Of a DNA stretch of 64,000 nt, positions 48,956-57,215 are shown in pieces; position 1 is the first letter of the stretch; each line of letters opens with the position of its first letter. The stretch lies in NCBI RefSeq assembly GCF_001758785.1, contig NZ_LROM01000091.1, positions 1 to 64,000 of the forward strand, written 5' to 3'. The notes beneath the pieces are model-generated. The model worked only from the letters and a program-made list of their open reading frames with translations. It did not search any database and was not told the origin of the DNA. Source of the DNA: Duganella phyllosphaerae (GTDB lineage Bacteria; Pseudomonadota; Gammaproteobacteria; Burkholderiales; Burkholderiaceae_D). The position numbers and the translations under genes are program-made.

Positions 48956-50062
48956 ATGAAAACCAAAGCAGCCGTAGCATGGAGCGCGGGCCAGCCGTTG
49001 ACGATCGAGGAAGTGGACCTGCAAGGCCCGCGCGCCGGCGAGGTGCTGATCGAACTCAAGGCCACCGGCATCTGCCATACCGACTACTACACGCTGTCCG
49101 GCGCCGACCCGGAAGGCATCTTCCCGGCGATTCTCGGCCATGAAGGCGCGGGCATCGTGGTCGATATCGGCCCCGGCGTGACCACCCTGAAAAAAGACGA
49201 CCACGTCATCCCGTTGTACACCCCGGAATGCCGCCAGTGCAAATTCTGCCTGTCGCGCAAGACCAACCTGTGCCAGGCGATCCGCTCGACCCAGGGCCGC
49301 GGCCTGATGCCGGACGCGACCAGCCGCTTCTCGCTCGACGGCAAGCCGTTGTTCCACTACATGGGCACGTCCACGTTCTCGAATTACATCGTGGTGCCGG
49401 AAATCGCCCTGGCGAAAATCCGCGAAGACGCGCCGTTCGACAAGGTTTGCTACATCGGTTGCGGCGTGACCACCGGCGTGGGCGCCGTGGTGTTCTCGGC
49501 CAAGGTGGAAGCGGGCGCCAACGTGGTGGTGTTCGGCCTGGGCGGCATTGGCCTGAACGTGATCCAGGCCGCCAAGATGGTGGGCGCCGACAAGATCATC
49601 GGGGTCGACATCAACCCGGCCCGCCAGGACATGGCGCGCAAGTTCGGCATGACCCATTTCATCAACCCGAAAGACACGCCGAACGTGGTCGATCACATCG
49701 TTCAACTGACTGACGGCGGCGCCGATTACAGCTTCGAGTGCGTGGGCAACACGCAACTGATGCGCGAAGCGCTCGAGTGCACCCATAAAGGTTGGGGTCA
49801 ATCGTTCATCATCGGCGTGGCGGCGGCGGGCCAGGAAATTTCCACCCGTCCGTTCCAGCTGGTGACGGGGCGCGAGTGGAAGGGTTCCGCCTTCGGCGGC
49901 GCCCGTGGCCGCACCGACGTGCCGAAGATCGTCGACTGGTACATGGACGGCAAACTCAATATCGACGACCTGATCACGCACCGCCTGCCGCTCGAGCGCA
50001 TCAACGAAGGTTTTGATTTGATGAAGTCGGGAGAGTCGATCCGCTCCGTGGTACTTTATTAA
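48956..50062 (+). CDS. frmA: S-(hydroxymethyl)glutathione dehydrogenase / class III alcohol dehydrogenase
   Basis: A 368-residue zinc dehydrogenase that oxidises the glutathione adduct of formaldehyde (and reduces S-nitrosoglutathione). Catalytic zinc ligands Cys40, His62 (GHEGAG) and a later Cys; structural zinc Cys92, 95, 98 and 106 (ECRQCKFC...C). The NAD-binding motif is GLGGIGLNV. GAGGA stands 6 nt before the ATG. The usual S-formylglutathione hydrolase gene is not adjacent. Confidence 0.95.
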   Translation: MKTKAAVAWSAGQPLTIEEVDLQGPRAGEVLIELKATGICHTDYYTLSGADPEGIFPAILGHEGAGIVVDIGPGVTTLKKDDHVIPLYTPECRQCKFCLSRKTNLCQAIRSTQGRGLMPDATSRFSLDGKPLFHYMGTSTFSNYIVVPEIALAKIREDAPFDKVCYIGCGVTTGVGAVVFSAKVEAGANVVVFGLGGIGLNVIQAAKMVGADKIIGVDINPARQDMARKFGMTHFINPKDTPNVVDHIVQLTDGGADYSFECVGNTQLMREALECTHKGWGQSFIIGVAAAGQEISTRPFQLVTGREWKGSAFGGARGRTDVPKIVDWYMDGKLNIDDLITHRLPLERINEGFDLMKSGESIRSVVLY

Positions 50063-50080
50063 TCTTTGCACCCCCGGTGG

Positions 50081-50130
50081 ATGTAGAAAAAAAGTTCTAG
50101 ACTTCGTGATCTAGATAATTTATTCTACAT
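50081..50130. promoter_or_regulatory. Inverted-repeat regulatory region before the M56 gene
   Basis: ATGTAGAA (50081-50088) and TTCTACAT (50123-50130) are perfect arms 34 bp apart. Two TCTAGA palindromes lie between them, with an AT-rich GATAAT that could be a -10. The layout resembles an operator, but the repressor is unknown. Confidence 0.5.
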
Positions 50131-50152
50131 TCCATCACAAGGGGAGTGCGGC

Positions 50153-52219
50153 ATGGACGTATTGCAAACTCTGGTGCCTGCCGTTGGCTGGGCGCTGTTG
50201 CATTTTATCTGGCAGGGCCTGCTGATCGGCTGGGCCGTGGCGTTGGCCATGCACGTGCTGCGCCGCGCCCGGCCGCACACCCGCTACGCGGTGGCCTGCG
50301 CCGGCTTGCTGCTGTGCGCGGCATTGCCGGTCGCCAGCGTCATCACCCAGTTGCACGCCGCTGACAGCGGTGTTTCCTCCGGCGCCAGCCTTGGCGCGGT
50401 CTCCCTGATTCCTTCCTTTATTTCCGGCGCCGATGCCGGTATTGTTTCAGCGCCTCTGCTGGATCAGCCCGTGCTGGCCGGCTGGGAAGCCGTGTTGCGT
50501 GGCCAGTTGCCGTGGGTGGTCGGGCTGTGGCTGGCCGGCGCCGCGCTGATGTCGCTGCGCCTGGCCATCGGCCTCCAGTGGGTGGCCGAGCGCACCCGCA
50601 GCGACCGCTACACCGTCAACCATTACTGGCAGCGCCGCCTCTCGACGCTGGCGCGCCGCGCCGGCCTCGACCTGCACGTGCGGCTCGGCGTGGCCGAAGG
50701 CCTCGACAGTCCGATCACGGCCGGCTGCTGGCGGCCCATCGTGCTGGTACCGGCGTCGCTGATCACCGGCATGCCGCCAGAGTTGCTCGAAGCGCTGCTG
50801 GCGCACGAGCTGGCGCACATCAAGCGCCGCGATTACCTGGTCAACCTCATTCAAAGCGCGGTGGAAATCGTGCTGTTCTATCACCCAAGTGTTTGGGCCT
50901 TGTCGCGCCGCATCCGCCTAGAGCGGGAACAAATCGCCGATGACCTTGCAGTGTCCCTGCTCGGTCAACCGCAGATGCTGGCAAAGGCCTTGTCCGAGCT
51001 GGATCAATTCCAGTTCGATACCGTACAACTTGCCCACGCGGCGCATGGAGGAAATCTTATGTCTCGTATTAAACGCTTGCTGCGTCCCGATGTCGAACCG
51101 GTCAGCTGGAAAATGGTGGTGCCGCTGCTGGGCCTGTGCGCGGCCAGCGCCGTGTTCTATGTGCAGGCCGCGCCCAAGCCAGCGGCCGCGCCACAGGCAG
51201 CTGGCGCCGTGGCGCTGGCTGCGTCGGCCATGGCCGCTGTGGCGGATGCCGCCACCGATCTGCCTGAGGCACCGGAAGCTGTCGCCGCTGCTCCAGCTGC
51301 TCCGGCAGCACCAGCCGCACCAGCCGCTCCGATGACTGCGGTTGCAGCGGCGGCAGCGCCAGCAGCACCGATGACTGCCGTTGCCGCACCGGCAGCACCC
51401 GCAGCGCCGGCTGCCCCGATGGCTGGCGACGCCATCCATTCCCGTATCAACATCGATGGCGTGACCATCCTCAAGGGCAAGCGCGACAGCGCGTATGCGC
51501 TGGTGCCGCTCGACCGCAGCCGCATGACGATCATGGGCAACACCGACGACATGCTCAAGGTGGCCGACCTGCGCAAGACCATCAAGGGCGAATTCATCTG
51601 GTTCGCCGAACGCGACAAGAGCTACGTGATCGAAGACCCGGTACTGGTGGCGCAAGCGTTTGCCGCCTGGGCGCCGGTGCAGAAAATCGACGCGCAAATG
51701 AAGGCGCAGGGCGACAAGATGGAGGCCCAGGGCAAGCTCATGGAAGCGGCAGCCGAGAAAATGCGCGTCAACCTGGAAGCCAATGGCGCACTGCGCGACG
51801 TCGAACAGCGCGGCCGCGAGATCGGCCGCGTTGCCGTCCGCCATGAAACTATCGCGCGCCGCCTGGAGCAGGTGGCGCTGGAGAGCGCTGCCCTGCCTGC
51901 CTCGGACACCGACAAGCGCGCCGTGCTCGACGCGCGCCGCACCCAGTTGCAGGCGCAGTTGGCGCCACTCACGCGCGAGATGGACGCCCAGCAACTCGGC
52001 ATCGCGGCGCAGTCGGCCAAGGCAGGGCAGGACATGGGACAGGCGCTGGGCCGCCGCATGGCCGAACTGAGCAAGCCGATGGGCGAGATGGGCCGCACAA
52101 TGGGCGACCTGGGCCGGCAGCGCGCGCAAGCCCAGCGCCAGGCCGAGCAAGCTACGCAAGCGCTATTCCAGCAGGCGCTCGGCAACGGCAAAGCCGTGGC
52201 CGCCACGCCGTCGGCCTGA
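50153..52219 (+). CDS. M56 family (BlaR1-like) membrane metallopeptidase
   Basis: A 688-residue protein with N-terminal membrane helices (FIWQGLLIGWAVALAMHVL, YAVACAGLLLCAALPVA and others), the zinc motif HELAHIKRRDY near residue 220, and a further helix (WKMVVPLLGLCAASAVFYVQA). An Ala/Pro-rich repeat region (APAAPAAPAAP) and a long Gln/Ala-rich helical C-terminus follow. In BlaR1/MecR1 systems such a protease responds to a signal and cleaves a BlaI repressor, but no blaI-like gene lies next to this one and no penicillin-binding sensor domain is seen. A ribosome-binding site AAGGGGAG is present. Confidence 0.88.
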   Translation: MDVLQTLVPAVGWALLHFIWQGLLIGWAVALAMHVLRRARPHTRYAVACAGLLLCAALPVASVITQLHAADSGVSSGASLGAVSLIPSFISGADAGIVSAPLLDQPVLAGWEAVLRGQLPWVVGLWLAGAALMSLRLAIGLQWVAERTRSDRYTVNHYWQRRLSTLARRAGLDLHVRLGVAEGLDSPITAGCWRPIVLVPASLITGMPPELLEALLAHELAHIKRRDYLVNLIQSAVEIVLFYHPSVWALSRRIRLEREQIADDLAVSLLGQPQMLAKALSELDQFQFDTVQLAHAAHGGNLMSRIKRLLRPDVEPVSWKMVVPLLGLCAASAVFYVQAAPKPAAAPQAAGAVALAASAMAAVADAATDLPEAPEAVAAAPAAPAAPAAPAAPMTAVAAAAAPAAPMTAVAAPAAPAAPAAPMAGDAIHSRINIDGVTILKGKRDSAYALVPLDRSRMTIMGNTDDMLKVADLRKTIKGEFIWFAERDKSYVIEDPVLVAQAFAAWAPVQKIDAQMKAQGDKMEAQGKLMEAAAEKMRVNLEANGALRDVEQRGREIGRVAVRHETIARRLEQVALESAALPASDTDKRAVLDARRTQLQAQLAPLTREMDAQQLGIAAQSAKAGQDMGQALGRRMAELSKPMGEMGRTMGDLGRQRAQAQRQAEQATQALFQQALGNGKAVAATPSA

Positions 52220-52320
52220 TCGCAGCGTCGCACGGAAGAGCGGTGACCCGCAGCCAACGCGGTCGTCCGCTGGCGCAAATGGCAACCATTCCGGCCGCCT
52301 TGGCTGGCGGTGGTTCGCGA

Positions 52321-52347
52321 TGCATCCCGGTATAATCACGGGATGCA
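52321..52347. promoter_or_regulatory. Dyad overlapping the uvrD -10 box and start codon
   Basis: TGCATCCCG (52321-52329) and CGGGATGCA (52339-52347) are perfect 9-bp arms. The centre holds TATAAT (52331-52336), and the right arm includes the ATG (52343). The -10 is 6 nt from the ATG and there is no ribosome-binding site. Confidence 0.7.
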
Positions 52348-54637
52348 AAATCTTCTCCATAACCTGAACGACGAACAACTGGCCGCCGTCACCCTGCCGG
52401 CCCAGAGCGCCCTGATCCTGGCCGGCGCCGGCTCCGGCAAAACCCGCGTGCTGACCACCCGCATCGCCTGGCTGATCCAGACCGGGCAAGTGTCGCCGTC
52501 GGGCATCCTGGCTGTTACCTTTACCAACAAGGCGGCCAAGGAGATGATGACGCGCTTGTCGGCGATGATGCCGATTAACACGCGTGGCATGTGGATCGGC
52601 ACTTTCCACGGCCTGTGCAACCGGCTGCTGCGCACGCACTACCGCGACGCCGCGCTGCCGCAGACATTCCAGATTCTCGACTCGCAAGACCAGCTGTCCG
52701 CCATCAAGCGCCTGCTCAAGGCCAATAATGTCGATGACGAAAAGTTCCCGCCGAAAGAGGTGATGTACTTCATCAACGGCGCCAAGGACCAGGGCCTGCG
52801 CGCCGACAAGATCGAGCCGTACAACGCCGACGAGCGCAAGAAAGTCGAGCTCTACCAAATGTACGACGACCAGTGTCAGCGCGAAGGCGTGGTGGACTTT
52901 GCCGAACTGCTGCTGCGCACCTATGAGCTGCTGAGCCGCAACCAGCCGCTGCGCCAGCACTACCAGCAGCGCTTCCAGCATATCCTGGTCGACGAGTTCC
53001 AGGATACCAACGATTTGCAGTACAAGTGGCTCAAGCTGCTGGCCGGCCACGGCGAAGGCGGCGGCGGCGCGCTGTTTGCAGTCGGTGACGACGACCAGAG
53101 CATTTACGCGTTCCGCGGCGCCAACGTGGGCAATATGATTGCGTTCGAGCGCGAGTTCCACGTCAAGAACCTGATCAAGCTCGAGCAGAATTACCGTTCG
53201 CACGGCCACATCCTCGATGCCGCCAACGTGCTCATTGCCAACAACAGCAAGCGCCTGGGCAAGAACCTGCGCACCGACGCCGGCCACGGCGAGCAGGTGC
53301 GCGTGTACGAAGCCACGTCCGACCTCGGCGAAGCGCAGTGGATCATCGAGGAAACGAAAAACCTGATTGCCGACGGTGCGTCGCGCAGCGAAATCGCCGT
53401 GCTGTACCGGTCCAACGCGCAGTCGCGCGTGATCGAGCATGCCTTGTTCTCGGCCGGCATTCCATACCATGTGTACGGCGGCCTGCGCTACTTCCAGCGC
53501 GCCGAGGTCAAGCACCTGATTTCGTATTTGCAGCTGATGGATAATCCCCACAACGACTCGGCCTTCATGCGCGTGGTCAATTTCCCCACGCGCGGCATCG
53601 GCGCCCGTACCATCGAGAACCTGCAGGGTGCATCGAGCCAGTACGGCGTGTCGCTGTACGCAGCGGTGCCGTACATGACCGGCAAGGGCGGCACGTCGCT
53701 GGCCGGCTTTGTGAAACTGATCGAAAGCGCGCGCTTCGAGAGCCAGCAGATGGCGTTACCCGAACTGGTGCGCCTGGTCCTGGAAGCGAGCGGCCTGCTC
53801 ACCCACTACCAGACCGAAAAAGAAGGCGCCGACCGCATCGAAAACCTGGAGCAAATGGTCAGCGCCGCCACCCAGTTCGTGGCGGAAGAGGGCTACGGCC
53901 ACGGCGCCCCGGCGCACCTGGGCCCGCAGTCGCAGGCGCAGGCAGGTGCGGCCATCGTCAACCAGGATGGCGTCGAGATATTGGATGCCGACGCGCCGCT
54001 GGCCACCGTGATGTCGCCGTTGTCGGCGTTCCTGTCGCACGCGTCGCTCGAAGCCGGCGACAACCAGGCCACGGCCGGCCAGCAGGCGGTGCAGATGATG
54101 ACGGTGCACTCGGCCAAGGGGCTCGAATTTAACAACGTCTTCATCACCGGGCTGGAAGAGGGCCTGTTCCCGCACGAGAGCAGCTCGCGCGAGGAGGGCG
54201 GCGTGGAAGAAGAACGGCGCCTGATGTACGTGGCCATCACGCGTGCGCGCCAGCGCCTGTACCTGTGCTTTGCGCAAACGCGCATGTTGCACGGCCAGAC
54301 GCGCTACAACATGAAGTCGCGCTTTTTTGATGAGTTGCCGGAGGATGCACTGAAGTGGCTGTCGGCCAAGTCGCAGCCGCACTGGTTTGCCAACAAGAAA
54401 ACCGCGTGGGACGAGGCGCCCATGCTCGGCTCGGACAATGCGATCGCCCAGAAGATGCAGCAAAAGTCGTCGGGCTGGCGCATCGGCGAATCGGTCGAAC
54501 ACGCCAAGTTCGGCGAGGGCGTGATCGTCAACATCGAAGGCAGCGGCGCCAATGCGCGCGCGCAGATCAATTTCGGCAGCGCCGGGATGAAGGTGCTGGA
54601 CCTGAGTATTGCCAAGCTCGAACGGTTGGCGCGATGA
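52343..54637 (+). CDS. uvrD: UvrD/PcrA-type DNA helicase II
   Basis: A 764-residue SF1A helicase. Motif I is GAGSGKTRVL, motif II VDEFQDTN, motif III VGDDDQSIYAFRGA, motif IV EQNYRSH, motif V TVHSAKGLEF and motif VI YVAITRARQRL. It unwinds DNA in mismatch and nucleotide excision repair. The ATG at 52343 was chosen from family alignment; the start context suggests a leaderless mRNA. A terminator follows. Confidence 0.96.
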   Translation: MQNLLHNLNDEQLAAVTLPAQSALILAGAGSGKTRVLTTRIAWLIQTGQVSPSGILAVTFTNKAAKEMMTRLSAMMPINTRGMWIGTFHGLCNRLLRTHYRDAALPQTFQILDSQDQLSAIKRLLKANNVDDEKFPPKEVMYFINGAKDQGLRADKIEPYNADERKKVELYQMYDDQCQREGVVDFAELLLRTYELLSRNQPLRQHYQQRFQHILVDEFQDTNDLQYKWLKLLAGHGEGGGGALFAVGDDDQSIYAFRGANVGNMIAFEREFHVKNLIKLEQNYRSHGHILDAANVLIANNSKRLGKNLRTDAGHGEQVRVYEATSDLGEAQWIIEETKNLIADGASRSEIAVLYRSNAQSRVIEHALFSAGIPYHVYGGLRYFQRAEVKHLISYLQLMDNPHNDSAFMRVVNFPTRGIGARTIENLQGASSQYGVSLYAAVPYMTGKGGTSLAGFVKLIESARFESQQMALPELVRLVLEASGLLTHYQTEKEGADRIENLEQMVSAATQFVAEEGYGHGAPAHLGPQSQAQAGAAIVNQDGVEILDADAPLATVMSPLSAFLSHASLEAGDNQATAGQQAVQMMTVHSAKGLEFNNVFITGLEEGLFPHESSSREEGGVEEERRLMYVAITRARQRLYLCFAQTRMLHGQTRYNMKSRFFDELPEDALKWLSAKSQPHWFANKKTAWDEAPMLGSDNAIAQKMQQKSSGWRIGESVEHAKFGEGVIVNIEGSGANARAQINFGSAGMKVLDLSIAKLERLAR

Positions 54638-54640
54638 TGT

Positions 54641-54669
54641 AAAAAGGGGCGCAGTCTGCGCCCCTTTCT
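54641..54669. terminator. Bidirectional terminator after uvrD
   Basis: AAAGGGGCGCA (54643-54653) and TGCGCCCCTTT (54657-54667) form a stem with A and T runs. It also ends the convergent membrane-protein gene. Confidence 0.9.
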
Positions 54670-54670
54670 T

Positions 54671-55459
54671 TTAAGCCATCGGATCCGGGGTATCGTGCTT
54701 TTCCAGATCGACCGGCGTCGCTGCTTGCGGCTGGTGGAATATCTCGCGGTAGGCCACGTACAAGGTGCAGTGCGCCAGCACGATCAACAACAGCAGCAGC
54801 GTGAAAATTCCCGCCATGGCCATCTGCGATGCGCCGAACACCAGTCCGACGATGTTTGAGCTGACGAAATACAGCACGTGCAGCGCCGCCGTGGCGATGA
54901 ATATCGGCTTGAACGCCCGCACCACCGATACCACGCTGAAGAACAGCGCCTTGCCCACCGTGATCTTTTGCCAGAATACCAGCGGCGCGGCAAAGCAGGT
55001 CAGGATCCAGGTGATGGTGTACATGGCCGAGGCGATCAGCATCGGCACGAACATCGTTTGCAGCAGCGCCGGATCGACTTTTTCAGGACGCTCGGCGATG
55101 CGGGCCAGCACGTCGCCCGACATGCTGTAAACCAAGACGGCGGCTAACAGCAGTATCACCAGGTTCAGTGCGCCCAGCGTGAGCAGCGGGCCGCGTGCCG
55201 GTTTGCGAAAGCCACTGAACAACAAGTTGGGCAGCGCGCGCTTGCCTTCGTCCACCTGCCGGCAGCCTTCGAGCATGGCCACCGAAAATAGCGGGGTGAG
55301 CAGGAACACTGCCAGTTGTCCGACCGGGATGACCATGATGAACATCGACAGGAACATGCAGCAGAAGAACAGCGCCATCAGGCCGCCAGGTTGCTTGCGG
55401 AACAGCAGCAGGCCCTGTTTAACCCAGTGCAAGCCGGTGCGGGCGGTGTAAGTAGTCAT
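54671..55459 (-). CDS. BPSS1780 family membrane protein
   Basis: A 262-residue integral membrane protein with about six hydrophobic helices. It begins [25 protein letters not shown], a start typical of the BPSS1780-type family of betaproteobacteria, and has GRALPNLLFSGFRKP-like cytoplasmic loops. The function is unknown. The ATG at 55459 overlaps the stop of thrB (TGATG), so the two are translationally coupled. Confidence 0.85.
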   Translation of the reverse strand: MTTYTARTGLHWVKQGLLLFRKQPGGLMALFFCCMFLSMFIMVIPVGQLAVFLLTPLFSVAMLEGCRQVDEGKRALPNLLFSGFRKPARGPLLTLGALNLVILLLAAVLVYSMSGDVLARIAERPEKVDPALLQTMFVPMLIASAMYTITWILTCFAAPLVFWQKITVGKALFFSVVSVVRAFKPIFIATAALHVLYFVSSNIVGLVFGASQMAMAGIFTLLLLLIVLAHCTLYVAYREIFHQPQAATPVDLEKHDTPDPMA

Positions 55460-56427
55460 CAAAAAAGCTTCGGCGCCAGCGTGGCGATTCGTTCGCGCAA
55501 GATGCGCTCAAAGTGGGTGGGATCGTGTGGCGTGAGCATTTCTGCTTCGCGCGGCTGGTAGTAATCATACAGGCGCGAGAGCCAGAACCGCAGCGCGCCT
55601 GCGCGCAGCATCGGTTGCCAGGCGGTTTGCTCGGCGTCGGTGAACGGCCGTACGCCGTGATAAGCGTCGAGCAGGGAGCGCACGCGCGCCACGTCGAGCA
55701 CGCCGGTGGCCAGGTCGATACACCAGTCATTGACGGTGACCGCCACGTCGAACAGCCAGGTATCGCAGCCGGCGAAGTAAAAGTCGAAGAAGCCGGTCAG
55801 GCGCTCGCCGTCGAACATCACGTTGTTGCGGAACAGGTCGGCATGCACGGGACCGGTCTGCAACTGCTTGTACGTGTCGCAGCCGGCAAATGCTTCCTGG
55901 AAATGCATCTCGACCCGCAACAGGTGGGCGTTGCTGTCGGACAGGTGCGGCAACACCTTGGGCGTGGTGGCATTCCACCAGTCCAGGCCGCGCAGGTTCG
56001 GCTGTTGCAGCGGGTAGTCGCAGCCAGCCAGGTGCATGCGCGCCAGCATGGCGCCCACTTCGGCGCAATGCACCGGTTGCGGCGCCATTTGCGAGCTGCC
56101 TTCGAGCTTGGTGACGATGGCGGCCGGCTTGCCGTGCAGGGCGACGATCAGTTCGCCTTGATTGTTGGCAATCGGCGCCGGCACCAGGACCTGGCGGTCG
56201 GCCAGGTGGCGCATCAGTTGCAGGTAGAACGGCAGCTGTTCGAACGACAGGTTTTCGAAGATAGTGAGTACATACTGCTGTACCTGTGCACCCTGTTCGA
56301 TGTCGAGGAAAAAATTGCTGTTTTCAATACCTGAAGCAATGCCTTTCAGGGCGATTGGCTTGCCTAGGGGGAATTGCGTGATCCACTGCTGGACGTCGTC
56401 CAGGGTGACCGGAGTAAATACTGCCAT
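55459..56427 (-). CDS. thrB: Homoserine kinase (ThrB type II)
   Basis: A 322-residue choline-kinase-fold homoserine kinase, the type found in many betaproteobacteria. Conserved: [42 protein letters not shown] (catalytic Asp region) and [19 protein letters not shown]. It phosphorylates homoserine in threonine synthesis. No clear ribosome-binding site precedes the ATG. It lies near uvrD and polA, a common order in this group. Confidence 0.94.
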   Translation of the reverse strand: MAVFTPVTLDDVQQWITQFPLGKPIALKGIASGIENSNFFLDIEQGAQVQQYVLTIFENLSFEQLPFYLQLMRHLADRQVLVPAPIANNQGELIVALHGKPAAIVTKLEGSSQMAPQPVHCAEVGAMLARMHLAGCDYPLQQPNLRGLDWWNATTPKVLPHLSDSNAHLLRVEMHFQEAFAGCDTYKQLQTGPVHADLFRNNVMFDGERLTGFFDFYFAGCDTWLFDVAVTVNDWCIDLATGVLDVARVRSLLDAYHGVRPFTDAEQTAWQPMLRAGALRFWLSRLYDYYQPREAEMLTPHDPTHFERILRERIATLAPKLF

Positions 56428-56530
56428 GAGAAGCTTGATCGGTTCGGTGAACGGGCGCACCGCTGCAGGGCGTGCGCACCGGAATCCTGGGCCGCGTTGC
56501 GAAACACGGCCCCAGGGACATATCAGGTAC

Positions 56531-56944
56531 TTACTTGACGGCTGGCGCCGCTGGCGGTGGTGGCGCCGCAGCATCGTCCGCGCTGTCGTCTTCGACCGGT
56601 TTCTTCTTGGGGCCGCCGAATTCGAGCACATTCCATTGGGCGCCGCGCAGGGTGGGGCCCGGGCCTTCGCCTACCGCTGGCGCACCGGCCGGGTGGGCCG
56701 GGCGCACGGTGTAGGTACTGCCACCGGCAGTGACGGTGGTGTTGATCAGGTTGCCGTTGTTGTCGCGGTTGTCCTTGATCTGGGTGCCCGCCGGGGCCTG
56801 GTTGGACCGGACGTTGACGCCATCATCGGTGACTTCCTCCAGCTTTTCCATCTTGGGCGGCTTGTCGCTGGGCGGGGTTTGCGCCACGGCGTGGGCGCCG
56901 ATGGCGAGGAGCAGAACAGGCAGGAGGGAGGATATGCGCTTCAT
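56531..56944 (-). CDS. DUF2782 domain protein, exported
   Basis: A 137-residue protein with a signal peptide ([22 protein letters not shown]) and the DUF2782 core ([49 protein letters not shown]). The C-terminus is Asp/Ala/Pro-rich. It is usually found beside polA and thrB, as here. The role is unknown. Confidence 0.9.
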   Translation of the reverse strand: MKRISSLLPVLLLAIGAHAVAQTPPSDKPPKMEKLEEVTDDGVNVRSNQAPAGTQIKDNRDNNGNLINTTVTAGGSTYTVRPAHPAGAPAVGEGPGPTLRGAQWNVLEFGGPKKKPVEDDSADDAAAPPPPAAPAVK

Positions 56945-57215
56945 GATGGATCGCCTTGGGTAGTCTGACCGGGTGGGGAATGCGTGATAATTTTAAGTAT
57001 GATCCATTGTAACAAACGTGCACGATTACCTGCTCTAAAAAGCCCATTTCCACCCCCTCAGTAAGGTTTCCTTAAGAAATGATTTCACATTCGTAAAGTC
57101 CGTGCGGCGGTCGAGGCGCTGCCTAAAACCTGCGATAATGCGCCATTCACTCTGCGCTCGCTGCTGCTGTTATTGCTGCAACGACCTGCACGCCCCTCAC
57201 ATAGATCAGTTTCTT

